Shown one piece after another: positions 45,228-56,275 of a DNA stretch of 64,000 bases. Origin of the DNA: Campanula takesimana (Eukaryota; Streptophyta; Magnoliopsida; Asterales; Campanulaceae); NCBI GenBank assembly GCA_026119855.1, contig JAOWBW010000428.1:806001-870000 (forward strand), written 5' to 3'. Under the pieces are notes generated by a model that saw nothing but the letters and a program-made list of their open reading frames with translations, was not told where the DNA came from and did no database searches. Position 1 is the stretch's first letter. The number at the start of each line of letters is the position of its first letter. Position numbers and translations under genes: made by a program.

Positions 45228-46610
45228 TTAGAGATTACAAAGACCAAGAGAGTTCTTCAAGAAAGAAAATCTCTCAAGGTCTAAGGCTTTTGTAAAAGTG
45301 TCCGCCAATTGATACTTGGTATCAATATGCTCTATAGTTATTAAGCATTTTTCAACCATATCTCTTAAAAAATGATGACGAATATCAATGTGTTTTGTGC
45401 GGGAGTGTTGGACTGGGTTCTTGGAAATGTTAATGGCACTCAAAATATCACAGTACATGATCATATTTTTACTCTCAAGCCCATAGTCGTCTAACATATG
45501 TTTTAGCCATATTAATTGAGTACAACAACTCCCCGCTGCCACGTATTCAGACTCAGCAGTAGAGAGCGACACACAATTTTGTTTACGACTATACCATGAT
45601 ACTAGATTATTACCCAAGTAAAAACACCCCCCACTAGTACTTTTTCTGTCATCTATATCCCCCGCCCAATCCGAATCACTAAAGCCTACTAGATTTGTAT
45701 TTGTATCTTTAGCATACCAAATTCCTAATTCGCTCGTTCCGGAAACATATTTAATTATCTTTTTCACATAATTAAGATGAGAGACTTTAGAGTTGGATTG
45801 GTATCGTGCACAGACACACACAGAAAACATAATGTCGGGTCGGCTAGAGGTAAGGTAAAGAAGGCTACCAATCATGGAACGGTAAAGGGTAGGATCGACT
45901 GCTTCTCCCCCTTCATCCTTGCCGAGTTTAAGTGTAGTAGCCATGGGAACCGAGGAACTTTTTGACCCCCCCAAGCCGAATTTCTTGACTAGATTTTTTG
46001 CGTACTTGCTTTGTGAGATGAATATTCCATCGGGTAGTTGTCTCACTTGCAAGCCAAGAAAGAAGTTTAGTTCACCCATCATGCTCATCTCGAAAGTTGA
46101 TGTCATAGCCTCTACAAAATCATTTAAACAAATTTTTGAAGTAGAGCCATAGACTATGTCATCAACATAGATTTGAGCAATGACAAGTTCCTTTCCATGT
46201 TTTAAAATGAATAAGGTTCTATCCGCCTCTCCTCGAATAAAACCATATTCAAGCAAAAAACTAGTTAAACGACCATACCATGCGCGCGGAGCTTGTTTTA
46301 GACCGTATAAGGCTTTATCAAGTCTATACACATGGTTTGGTTGGGATGGATCTTCAAAACCTTTAAGTTGTTCAACAAAAACTTCCTCATCTAAATATCC
46401 ATTTAAAAATGCTGCTTTAACATCCATTTGATACAAAGTGATTCTAAGATAACAAGCTATGGCTAAGAGAAGTCTTATAGACTCAATTCTAGCCACGGGT
46501 GCGAAGGTTTCGTCAAAGTCGATACCTTCCACTTGTGTATAGCCTTGAGCCACAAGACGAGCTTTATTTCGAACAATATTACCCTCTTCATTCGTTTTGT
46601 TTTTAAAAAT
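45228..46610 (-). pseudogene. Reverse transcriptase-RNase H of element C
   Basis: The frame from 46553 (441 aa) is open to the pol stop at 45228. RT motifs: FAPVARIESIRLLLA, DVKAAFLNG, LYGLKQAPRAWYGR and YVDDIVYG (catalytic Asp pair, near 46160). RNase H: GFSDSDWAGD (45680), SLSTAESEY and the ADTFTKAL terminus. The true domain start is upstream at about 46700, across an in-frame TAG (46611-46613). All visible catalytic residues are intact, so the lesions may be recent. Confidence 0.9.
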
Positions 46611-47351
46611 CTATTTTGTCCCAATAACATTAGTATTAATGGGACGGGTTACTAAAAGCCATACATTATTTCGGGTAAATTGATCTAGTTCGTCTTGCAT
46701 AGCTTGAATCCAAAAATTGTCTTTTAAAGCTTCAATCACATTTTTAGGTTCTATGGATGACACAAAACAAGAGTGTTTTACCTTGGTGTATGTGGTTGAC
46801 ATGCACACATACCTTACCATTTCCAGATAATTCACGGGTTCTTTGTTTCTTGTTCGGACCCCTTCATTCACTTCCCCAATTACCTGAGTTGTAGGATGAT
46901 TCCTACGAATTATGGGTGGAGGATCCCTTCTTGCGTCATCATGAACTTCTGCATCAAACTCGGATGGATCACTGGACTCAGGTGTTGCCTGAGGTGCTGT
47001 CTCATATATGATAACATTCTGCTCAGTATCTGTGTTAACATCTGTGATGTCATTTGCAGTTTGTATGACATCTTCTAACAACACCATAGGAGACTCTTGA
47101 GCACCTTCACCTGAAATACTAGAGAGATCATCAAAAACAATGTTAACAGATTCTTGGATGGTTTTTAGTCTAAGATTGTAAACCCTATATGCCCGACTAT
47201 TTGCCGCATATCCAAGAAATATCGCCCTATCACTTTTAGAGTCAAACTTTGCTAAGTAATCCCGGTCATTCAAAATGTAACACACACACCCAAAGATATG
47301 AAAATAGTGAACTTTTGGCTTCTTGCCATTCAAAATTTCATAAGGTGTCAT
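46611..47351 (-). pseudogene. Integrase C-terminus, linker and RT start of element C
   Basis: MTPYEILNGKKPKVHYFHIFGC and FDSKSDRAIFLGYAANSRAYRV (integrase C-terminal region), then a Thr/acidic linker and KDNFWIQAMQDELDQF (RT fingers). Bounded by in-frame stops TAA (47358-47360) and TAG (46611-46613). The linker contains GGTGTTGCC/GTAACAT-type motifs (46980-47045). Confidence 0.88.
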
Positions 47352-47357
47352 AGTGAT

Positions 47358-48308
47358 TTAGGGTCTTAGAAAAACTCTATTAATTGTGTGACAAGCCGTG
47401 TTAAGTGCCTCGGCCCAAAATCTTTTAGAAATCCTTTTAGAAAACAACATCACACGAGTCATTTAAAGTAAAGTACGATTTTTCTTTTCGGCCACCCCAT
47501 TTTGTTGAGGTGTTTTAGGAGCTGAAAACTCGTGATGTATTCATTTTCTTTCACAAAAAGTAGAAAATAAAACATTGTCAAATTCTCTCCCATGATCAGA
47601 TTTGATTCTAAAGATAGAGGCACAAAACATGTTTTTGATTTGGGAGTGTAAAAGTTTAAATTTTTCAAAAGTTTCCGATTTTTCTTTTAGAAAATAAACC
47701 CAAGTGAATCTCGAAAAATCATTAACAATGACATAAGAATATCTCTTTCCTCCAAAACTCTCTACCTCAACTGGACCCATTAAATCCATATGTAAGAGTT
47801 GAAAACAATGTGTTGTTCCAGAGTGTTGCTCGGAATGTTGGGCAGCACTATGGGCAACACGAGTTTGTTTCCCCTTAAGACAATCTTCACAAATGATAGG
47901 ATTTTTAAGATCTAGTTTAGGAATTCCTTTAACAGCATCTAACTTAACAATCTTATCAATGTTCCTCAAATGAACATGTCTCAACTTTTGATGCCATAAG
48001 TTTGTGACATCAATTTGTGCGGTGTTGCACACGAATTTATCTTTCACACGATAACAATTATCACTTGATCTAGCTCCTGTCATAACACAATTGTTAGTAC
48101 CATCAAAAACTTCACAAGTGTCCTTGTTAAATTTTACTTCCATGTTGTCATCGCAAAGTTGACTAATACTAATTAAATTAGTTACTAGGCCATCTACATG
48201 CAAGACATTTTTTAAAGCAGGAAAACCATTCACATTTAGTGTTCCTTTTCCTATTATGTTACTCTTGCTCCCACCACCATAAGTTACACTACCCCTGAAC
48301 GAATTCAT
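47358..48308 (-). pseudogene. Integrase of element C
   Basis: After a frame change at about 48290-48300 the frame runs from the protease C-terminal part (GTLNVNGFPALKNVLHVDG) through LWHQKLRHVHL (one His of HHCC) and CEDCLKGKQ to the core HMDLMGPVEVE and IKSDHGREFDN. In-frame stops are at 47541-47543 (TGA), 47463-47465 and 47358-47360 (both TAA); the Glu region (QQNGVAEKKNR) lies after the first. Confidence 0.9.
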
Positions 48309-50271
48309 AGTTTTTTAAAAACATTTTTGTTCCCGTCATATGGCGTGAACACCCACTATCAAAATACCATGATCCTTCAACATTTATTTTTAAGGCAGTA
48401 TATACAACATCACATCTCACATTAGCTTTAGGTTTCCATGACTTCTTTTTTGACATTTTGACTTTCTGACAGTGTGTGTTATCTGGAGTGCTGGGTAACA
48501 CTTCAGGTAACACATCTGGACTGGACTCTTTCTTTGAAAGCTTTGTACATTTATTTTTAAAATGTCCAGTAGTGTGACAGTATTGACACACTTTTCCTTT
48601 GTCAGAAACATCATTTGAACAAGAATTTTGATCAAACTCGTGACCTTTTACAAAATTTACGTTATGTTCATTACAAGACAAAGAAGAAGTAATACTTTCT
48701 AATGATTCTCGGAAACCAATACCTGCTCTCAAAGGCTTACCCAAGTTTAGGATCTCATCAAGTTTGGACGATCCGGTGTTGAGCTTCTTCAAGGTGGTTT
48801 CGGCTAGAGTCAACTTGGCCTTGACTTTTTCTAGCTCAGCATCTTTCTGGGATGCTTGAGCTTCCATTCGGTTCAAGTAAGCCTTGAGTCCATCGTTCTT
48901 CTTGGTTAAAGTCTTAACCATTTGGTTCTCCTTCTTCCATTCCTTGAGCATATCCTTATAGAGGATTTTTAAGTCTTCAATGAGCTCATCTTTACTCATC
49001 TCATCCTCTTGCGAACTTCCTGTATCAAGATTAGTGGAAACCATGAAACAAACATTATTATCAGAACTGAAATTGTTATACCTGACAGATGTGGTCTCGG
49101 ATGTTATCTCAGTTGACATAACATCTCTGGTAACATGTTCAGTCTGCAAGTCACTGACTGTGACATACATGGTTGTTTGATCTGGTTCTTCTTCCTGGAC
49201 TGAACCGTCATCTTCATTGTCACTCAGGGATACCCATAGGTTCTTTCCCTTCTTCCGTAGTGTGTTGGCACACTCGTTTGCGTAATGACCCCATCCCAAA
49301 CAAGCATGACATTGAATTGAATCAATGTATTTGGGATCAGACCTTGATTGATCTGAGGATGCTCTACGCATAGGGGCTGACTTTTGAGTAGATGGGAACG
49401 TCCTTCTTGGCATCGAATCATACACCTTGGTTTGTTTCTCCTTTGCTTTTACCTGCAATTTTTCATTGTTAAACTTTTTAACCATTGCATTATATTTTCT
49501 AGCAAGTAAAGCAACACTGGCACTTTCATCCAATTCTTCAAAAATTTCATCTTCATCATCATTTGAAAAATCTGAGGATTGCGCTTTTAAAGCAACATTT
49601 TTTCCTTTAGAAGCCTCACTTTGTTCAAGGAGATTTGACTCAAAATTTTTCAAAATACTCATTAAAGAATTGATGTTCATTGTAGAAAGATTGTGGGCTT
49701 CTTCAATAGATGAAACTTTCATATTGAACCTCTCAGGGAGAGTTCGAATAGCTTTTGAAACAAGTTGTTTGTTGGTAAAAGGTTCACCCAATAGTTGACA
49801 CTCATTTGCAATATCAAACAATTTTTCAAAATAGGATGAAATAGTTTCATTTTCACCCATCCTCAATCTTTCAAATTTACCAGTAAGAGTTCTAAGCTTA
49901 TTATCACGCACACTACTATCACCTTCACAAAATCTTTGTAAAGTGTCCCATGCCTCTTGAGCAGTGGAACTATTTTGAATAAGTTTAAAAATATGCATAT
50001 CAACCCATTCAAAAATAGCATTAAGTGCTTTTTCATTATAATTAGCTAGAGTAATCTCTTCATTAGTCCACTCCGATTCAGGTTTGACTTGAACGTCACC
50101 ATCTTCATCTGGAGGTAACATAGGGAGAGAGTAACCATTTGTTATAGATCGCCATGCCCGAAGATCAATTGATTTGATATGCGAGCGTAGGCGGATCTTC
50201 CAATAAGCATAATTCGAGCCATATAAAACAGGAAGACGCTTCTGATTAGAATTAGCAGGATCGAAAGCCAT
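48289..50271 (-). CDS. gag-protease polyprotein of element C
   Basis: Open frame of 660 aa from MAFDPAN. A further in-frame ATG lies 21 nt upstream, but the chosen start matches element A. Residues 1-290 form SIRE-type gag (GSNYAYWKIRLRSHIKS, KEAWDTLQ-like QEAWDTLQRFCEG). First CCHC knuckle CHACLGWGHYANEC near 320. A coiled-coil segment spans about 437-503 (MEAQASQKDAELEKVKAKL). Second knuckle CQYCHTTGHFKNKC near 559. Protease WYFDSGCSRHMTG near 637, DSG intact; its frame is lost 10 residues later. Gag forms particles and the knuckles bind RNA. Two knuckles flanking a coiled coil are typical of the Sirevirus lineage. Confidence 0.92.
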   Translation of the reverse strand: MAFDPANSNQKRLPVLYGSNYAYWKIRLRSHIKSIDLRAWRSITNGYSLPMLPPDEDGDVQVKPESEWTNEEITLANYNEKALNAIFEWVDMHIFKLIQNSSTAQEAWDTLQRFCEGDSSVRDNKLRTLTGKFERLRMGENETISSYFEKLFDIANECQLLGEPFTNKQLVSKAIRTLPERFNMKVSSIEEAHNLSTMNINSLMSILKNFESNLLEQSEASKGKNVALKAQSSDFSNDDEDEIFEELDESASVALLARKYNAMVKKFNNEKLQVKAKEKQTKVYDSMPRRTFPSTQKSAPMRRASSDQSRSDPKYIDSIQCHACLGWGHYANECANTLRKKGKNLWVSLSDNEDDGSVQEEEPDQTTMYVTVSDLQTEHVTRDVMSTEITSETTSVRYNNFSSDNNVCFMVSTNLDTGSSQEDEMSKDELIEDLKILYKDMLKEWKKENQMVKTLTKKNDGLKAYLNRMEAQASQKDAELEKVKAKLTLAETTLKKLNTGSSKLDEILNLGKPLRAGIGFRESLESITSSLSCNEHNVNFVKGHEFDQNSCSNDVSDKGKVCQYCHTTGHFKNKCTKLSKKESSPDVLPEVLPSTPDNTHCQKVKMSKKKSWKPKANVRCDVVYTALKINVEGSWYFDSGCSRHMTGTKMFLKNYEFVQG

Positions 50272-50312
50272 GACAAATCTGGAACAAATCACTTAGTATG
50301 TCAAGTGACCGG

Positions 50313-50324
50313 GCTCTGGTGCCA
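50313..50324 (-). promoter_or_regulatory. Primer-binding site of element C
   Basis: Minus strand TGGCACCAGAGC, identical to element A's site, 2 bp inside the 5' LTR. Confidence 0.82.
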
Positions 50325-50326
50325 AT

Positions 50327-51300
50327 TGAAATTGTTTGTCAATAGCTTGCTGAGAACAGATGTTACCTCAAGTGTTAAGTAACACACCAGGTAACACTCC
50401 AGACGGACAGAAAATACACACACAAAAATTGTAGAGTTTTTGCAGCGGAAAATAAATAGCACAAGAGAAATATTTTTCTCAAGTTATATAAATATAACTT
50501 GAGATGCATAGATGGCAAATACCTTATAATCAAAACCAATTACAAAGTTTAAAATGGTTCCCTATACAAACTATGATATACTCTCTATGGAACCAAAGTA
50601 AGAACAAAGTACAAGATTCTATCCTAACCAAAACTCACTCAAACCTGAAGTATTTGAGTGATAAAAGAGTGTATGGAAGAAAGAATCTCAAAAGGAGCCA
50701 AGAGTACTTTGGTCTTTTTGTGCTATGGATGTGTGTATAAAATTGGCTTGTCTTCAATCTTCATCCAAGCATCTATTTATAGCCAACCAAGACTTGGAGG
50801 CTACACAAATAACAGCATTGGGCTGTTTGTGACGAGTGGGGAGAGTGGGGAGAGTGAGTGGACTTGCTCTCCACTTTTTGTGCGAATACTTGGTCTTCCT
50901 TCCATGAATTTCTCAACCGCAAGCTTGATCCCCAAGTCCTAGCTTCACCGTGTTGTACTCCAAGCTTCCAATGCCTTGTACATCTTCAATTAATCAGCAA
51001 CTAACATTGGACTTGGTCTTCTTCACATTTACCATATTTAACACATGTTAAATATGTTTGTTATTCCCTCTTTTACTCGGCATTTATGAATAACTCTTCA
51101 ACAATTTATTCTCCACCTTTTTTAACTCCATAAACCAACTTTATTATTACCTGAAATATGGACCAACATCTTGAAAATAATATTAGGACATTAGTGTAAA
51201 AATTACATTAGAAAGAAATATCAAATTACAAAGAATTTCGTCACAGCACTTGAACTGTCAGTGGCAACATCCGAGGTAACACCTCAGTTCTGCACTAACA
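50327..51300 (-). repeat. 5' LTR of element C
   Basis: 974 bp; differs from 40534-41497 mainly by a duplicated GGGGAGAGT segment near 50838-50855 and scattered substitutions. TATA-like CTATAAATAG on the minus strand near 50773. Confidence 0.95.
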
Positions 51301-51305
51301 TAAAT

Positions 51306-52526
51306 AAATATGATATTCATTAACCAATTCATACATCTATATTCATCATATAAATTACATGGGCTGTATACTCAAAAAGGGAAAACACTATGGCAAGCAT
51401 GTACGAGTTGTTGGACATTGGCACATGTCTGCCCTACTAGCAAAATCAATCACATTGCCTTCATCTCCACGATATTTTTAGTTCATAGTATTTACTTTAC
51501 ACTCTCGGTCTCATTTTATGTAGTTATAATTAATTTTTAATGATCAAGTAAATTTTAAATAATTATTAAATATAACTAATTAATTTTTAAAAAAATCAAA
51601 TATTATTAATATTATTATATTATTTATTAATTTATCAATAAAAAAATTTAAAATTTTATTATAATAATTAAATTTTCATTATATTTAATTAATATTTACA
51701 TGTGTTTACAGTCGAGGGTCAAATATAGTCAAATAAAATGATATGGAAGGAGTATTATTTTTAGCCCACCCTTAAAATTGTATGTTGATAAATGTATATT
51801 GAATAAGAAATAAATTTAGTACAATGTTACTATTTTTTTTGTCTCAAAATACTTATAGTTTAAGGGATTTACGTTTTTCTTGATATACTTGTTGTTTTGC
51901 TATTACAAAGGCTTTTGCATTGTCTGCCTACCCTTATTTATGATCATGTATTTGACATTGTAAAATGATTTAATTATGTAGGTACTTGAAATGTTTCAAG
52001 GGTGTTTATTAGACATGTATTTTTCTTAATATTAATACTCCATCCGTTCCATTTTAAACTTTAAAAATTGGGTTGAGTACAAAATTTTAAGAAGATAGAG
52101 AATAAGATGATGTGTTGTGGGTGTAGATGGTTTGGTAGAAGAGAAAAAGTGGGGCAATCAATTTTTTTAAACTTTAAATATAAGCAAATTCATTAGTTAA
52201 AATGTGAAACTCAATAAAAAATAACTGCATTTAATACTCTTTTACTAAAATGCCCTTAATCAATTACTCATTGTCAAATACAAATAGACAATAATTACAC
52301 ATTTAATATAAATATATATTAGTAATTTTAATAATAATTTATTATAAAATCAAGATAATTAAATAAGTATAACCACCTTCTTAATATGTGTGCTTTTTTA
52401 CTCACTATGTTTCATAATACATGTAGTTTTAGGAGTTAATTTTGTTCTAAAATACATGATATTTTCCTATTATCAAGGAATATTTGTTTTTTACCAATTA
52501 TACCGTCATTTATTAATTTTGAACTA
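51306..52526. other. AT-rich spacer with MITE remnants
   Basis: No gene; the 76 aa frame at 51310-51540 has no recognisable feature. Contains a Stowaway-like MITE (51500-51752). A one-ended Stowaway starts CTCCATCCGTTCCATTTTAA near 52041. A truncated copy (about 52181-52400) of the MITE family at 52527-55141 shares the run AATACTCTTTTAC...TTATTATAAAATCAAGA. Confidence 0.55.
51500..51752. mobile_element. Stowaway-like MITE
   Basis: Ends CACTCTCGGTCTCATTTTAT and AAAATGATATGGAAGGAG are imperfect inverted repeats flanked by TA. Confidence 0.65.
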
Positions 52527-52605
52527 CTTCCTCCGGACACAAATATAAGCAAAAAAGTTGGGCTTTTTTTGGACCTAAATATAAGCAAAAAAATTGGGGT
52601 TCAAT

Positions 52606-54911
52606 TAGGGGTGGAAATGGTTCGGTTTAGCTCGGTTTAGGGTAATTTAGAAGCCAAACCGCTATACATCGGTTTGGAGAAATCCCAAACCGAGTTGAAC
52701 CACAAAATAGTCCAAGCCGAGCTGAGCTAAACCATCACGGTTCGGCTCGGCTCAGTTTGAACCACGGTCTGATTTTATGGTTTAAACCGTGGATTAAACC
52801 GCGGTTTGAAACACAACTCTTACACCATACTATACCAATTAGCACTAGCAAGGACTGTAATCTTAAGTTACAGTGCAAATAATGTTGGTGTTATGCCCTA
52901 GGCATGTTGTTTGTAAAACAGATGTTATTATTTATAAAGATATTGAATGTTTGATTATTATGTCGTTTGCATGTTTATTATAATAATCTCCGTCCTTGAT
53001 AATTATGATTAATTATTAGTATAAGTTTAATAGATAATCATATGATGATTATGGTGTATGGGATACAATTAGACTTATGGGTATTTGTTGGAGAACAAAT
53101 ACTGGACTGACCCCTATGAGATTTATGTCATGGTCACAATGTCATAATTAAGTCTCATATAGTTATATCACTGGAATCTTTAGACCTGAGGTTATTACAG
53201 TCTTCCACATTATGAACCATTACGTTTGACGTATTCAAACGTTATCCCTAACCGGATAGCTATAAAGAATATGATTGGCATAATCGGAATCATGTAGGGA
53301 AGAGTAATAAGCAAAGATGGGATTTGTTCCTCGTCAAGAGAGATGTCATGCTTTGGCCACTCGATGAATGGTATTGAGGAAATGCATGGCCGTGCTCAAA
53401 TAAGATTTGTGTTATCAATATATTCGGGATCGAGAAACCATTGAACAAATGTAAGTTGACCATTGACCATGGCTTACGTTCAATAGACATCGTGTAACAA
53501 AGAGATTGTGTTATGTTCTATTTTAGGAAACTTTGGAATTCAAAGTTATATTAATTGGGTAGTCATAATGGCTTGCTAGAGTCCGCTTATGACTTACGAG
53601 GTTTGACTGGTTTGGACTCGTTGCCAACTTAGTATAATCCTATTGGGTCACACACGCAGAACGGATAATTAAAAGGAGCGAAAAACGAAGTAAAACGGGT
53701 CCTGCCTAAAGGATCTGTACGGCTGAATCTGGATGCTTCCAGAAACATCCGTACGGATGGTTTTGCCGGCAGAATCAGTTTTTAGGAAAACTCTTGTTGA
53801 ACAAGAAAACCTAATTCCTAAAGGGTTTCTGAAACCCCTTGAATATAAATACAGAATGACGGGAATTGTTCCCTAGTTAGTTGATTTGATCAATTCCAAA
53901 GTCTTTCTTAGAGAAAGAAATCACACATTATATTCTTGGGTTATTGTGATTGATTAATCTCAAATATTAAGTCACAATAATAATTAAGAGCTTTGAAGAA
54001 TCGTTCTTCAACATCGTTGATCAATCCGAAGACCTAGCAGTCAAGTTCAAGAAGGCGTTCTTGAAATCTGTTCGTTGTGTGGATCACCGGTAGAGGGCGT
54101 TTGTCTTAACGCTTAATCCAAGTTTTACATAACGATATACAAGGGTTAGTTTATTTCATCTTGTTATTATGAATTATTGTTCATAGCGGATCTAGGCTAT
54201 TGGGTTTTATTCATGTCTATCTTCCGCTGCGCATGATTGCACGAAACCCAACAAATAAATCCAATAAATCCTTAGAAATTAAACACTGATGTTCATATGA
54301 GTATAAGGGATGAAACTTACCTTTTATCGCCGGAAAATTGAAAGGTCGAGCTAGCGTTTCAATTAGCAGATGTCTTGATTCTCTTGAATTGGGAGCCTGC
54401 GTAGGAGTGAGATGGAGGAAGGACGTTGGCCGGAGGAATGGCGTCGACGGGTGGAAGGATGATGGCGGAAGCTAGGTCGTGGCCCGTGGGTGAACTGAAG
54501 AAGATGAGAGAATGGAGACGATAGGGATGACTGCGGAGAGATTTGTCGATTTGGTGAAAATGAATACTCAGTCGACGATAGGGTATCTCATTTAGGGTTT
54601 CCTAAAAAAATCTAACGTTTCGTATTAAATCACTAAATTTAATCAATGGTCCATATAAGGGCTCTATGGTTCAGCTAGCTCGGCTCCACGGTTCAGCTCT
54701 ACGGTTCGGCTCGTGGTTCAGCTCGAAACGGTTCGGCTCGGTTTGGCTCGGTTCGGTTTGAAGGGTCAGACCGTGAGCCGAACCGAACCATGTGGTTTAT
54801 CAATTTTTGAAACCGAGATGAACCGCATATGTTTAAAAACCGAGCTAAACCGCACGGTTTAGTTCGGCTCGGTTCCGAACCGCGGTTTGAGCCGAACCAT
54901 TTCCACCCCTA
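52606..54911. mobile_element. Non-autonomous hAT hosting a solo LTR
   Basis: Ends TAGGGGTGGAAATGG and CCATTTCCACCCCTA are perfect inverted repeats. The 8 bp duplication GGTTCAAT/GTTTCAAT (52598-52605, 54912-54919) has one mismatch. Subterminal regions hold many GGTTCGGCTCGG-type motifs. About 930 bp without the LTR. No transposase; about 54270-54560 is GA-rich unique sequence of unknown origin. Confidence 0.9.
52883..54253 (+). mobile_element. Solo LTR, 1,371 bp, inside the hAT
   Basis: TGTTGG...CCAACA ends with exact 5 bp duplication AATAA (52878-52882, 54254-54258). TATA-like GAATATAAATAC near 53838 gives plus orientation. Contains a perfect palindrome CCATCCGTACGGATGG-like at about 53747-53760 and a second TGTACGG near 53720. 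Family probably copia, from the ends; not certain. Confidence 0.88.
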
Positions 54912-55270
54912 GTTTCAATACAAAACAATGTAACTGTATTTAATACTCTTTTACCAAAAATACCCCTAATTTATTACTTATTTTCAAATACAAGTGTACA
55001 TTTATTACACATTTATTATGAGGATATATTAATAATTTTAATATAATTTTATTATAAAATCAAGACAATTAACTAAATTTAACTACTTTCTTAATAAGTA
55101 TGATTTTAGTTATTTTTGTTTATATTTGTGACCGGAGTGTGTATCTCTTGTATACTCCAACATTTAATTGCTTAGATAACTGAATTCTTTTGAGGTACAT
55201 AAGTATTTTTAATATATATTAATTGCATTTTTTAATATGTGTGAAAAAGTTTAAAACGACAGGTACTATT

Positions 55271-56255
55271 TGTAGACACCCCGCCTTGGACCGCTCACCC
55301 CGATTGCACATTTGATTTTGTGTCTCTCCCCATTTTAAGTGTTTCTCGTTAGTTTCTGTCACTTCCGTTAAGTTCCTGACTGACTTCGTTAAGTCCAGGG
55401 ACTAAACCGAATGACAGGGCTGACTTTCTAGTCCATTCTGTCAAAATTGCCTTCTCTGAGTCGCGCGCCTCCGATAGGAGGAGCCAGGCGCGCGCGCCTC
55501 CCGCCCCAAAGCAGGAAGCGCGCGCCTCTGGGCGTCAGTTACAGATTTCTGGCCAGGATTCTCTCCCTTGCTCAATTTACAGGATTTTGCCCGGGAAGGA
55601 TTTCTTGGTGACTGAGTTTTGGCACCAAAAACACCCCTCTTTCACCTATAAAAACCTCTCTTTACCTCCATTTTCAAGGATCGAAAAGGGACCGAAAATT
55701 GAACTTACAAAAACTATACCAAAATCACTTTCTAAAAGCTCTCCAAGGATTTCATCAAGCAATACTTGAAGGTCTTCAAATTGTAGGCAAAAGTCCATCT
55801 TTTCCTTTCTTTTCTATTTCATCTCCTCTCTCTTTTTTACTCTAATCAAATGTGCAATCACCCAAATCATTTTGGGACATGACTCTAATGATCACCTCAT
55901 CTCATTGAGGTTGGTTAAGGAGTTATCTCCTACATTCCAAATCCTATTTTAAACCCCCTTTTTATGACTTAAAGAAGAAGAAGAAGAACATTTTCATTCA
56001 TGTAGATTTTTATCAAGCAAGACCAACTTAAGTTGGGCGAGATAGGTGTTTCGGTACTTCCCATCTCGTAATCTAACCCCCGGACCTCAAAACAAAGAAT
56101 CTCTGTTTTCGTAATCAAACTTAGGCTACAATCAATAGGTTTTTCTTATGTTCCTCAAAACATAGGTGGCGACTCTAAACAATCTAAAATCAAGTTAGAC
56201 ATCCTAGGATAATTCACCGCTCTAGCCAAGCCGTGGTTCCCCCGGGGTATCTACA
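55271..56255 (+). repeat. 5' LTR of element D
   Basis: TGTAGACACCCCG...GGGGTATCTACA. TATA box CTATAAAAACC near 55647. GCGCGCGCCTC motifs near 55490-55530. GTGGCGACTC occurs near 56164, a second time just before the PBS copy. Extent inferred from TG/CA ends and the adjoining PBS. Confidence 0.88.
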
Positions 56256-56256
56256 G

Positions 56257-56275
56257 TGGCGACTCCGCTGGGGAC
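56257..56275 (+). promoter_or_regulatory. Primer-binding site of element D
   Basis: TGGCGACTCCGCTGGGGAC, 1 bp after the LTR; this form is common in Tat/Ogre-type elements, for which tRNA-Arg priming has been described. Confidence 0.8.

Larger units (their letters stand above)
40534..51300 (-). mobile_element. Sirevirus-like copia element C
   Basis: 10,767 bp, LTRs 964 and 974 bp, exact target duplication TAAAT (40529-40533, 51301-51305). Gene order gag-PR-IN-RT-RH, then about 1.4 kb spacer and an extra ORF. About 17 substitutions plus a 10 bp and a few smaller length differences between LTRs (under 2% by eye), so younger than A. Gag-PR is open; pol has one frame change and four in-frame stops; the extra ORF is in three frames. 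Confidence 0.95.
52527..55141. mobile_element. Stowaway-like MITE hosting a hAT
   Basis: Left CTTCCTCCGGACACAAATAT and right ATATTTGTGACCGGAGTGTG are inverted repeats with TA outside (52525-52526, 55142-55143). Only 52527-52605 and 54920-55141 belong to it; the rest is the hAT and its 8 bp duplication. Confidence 0.8.
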
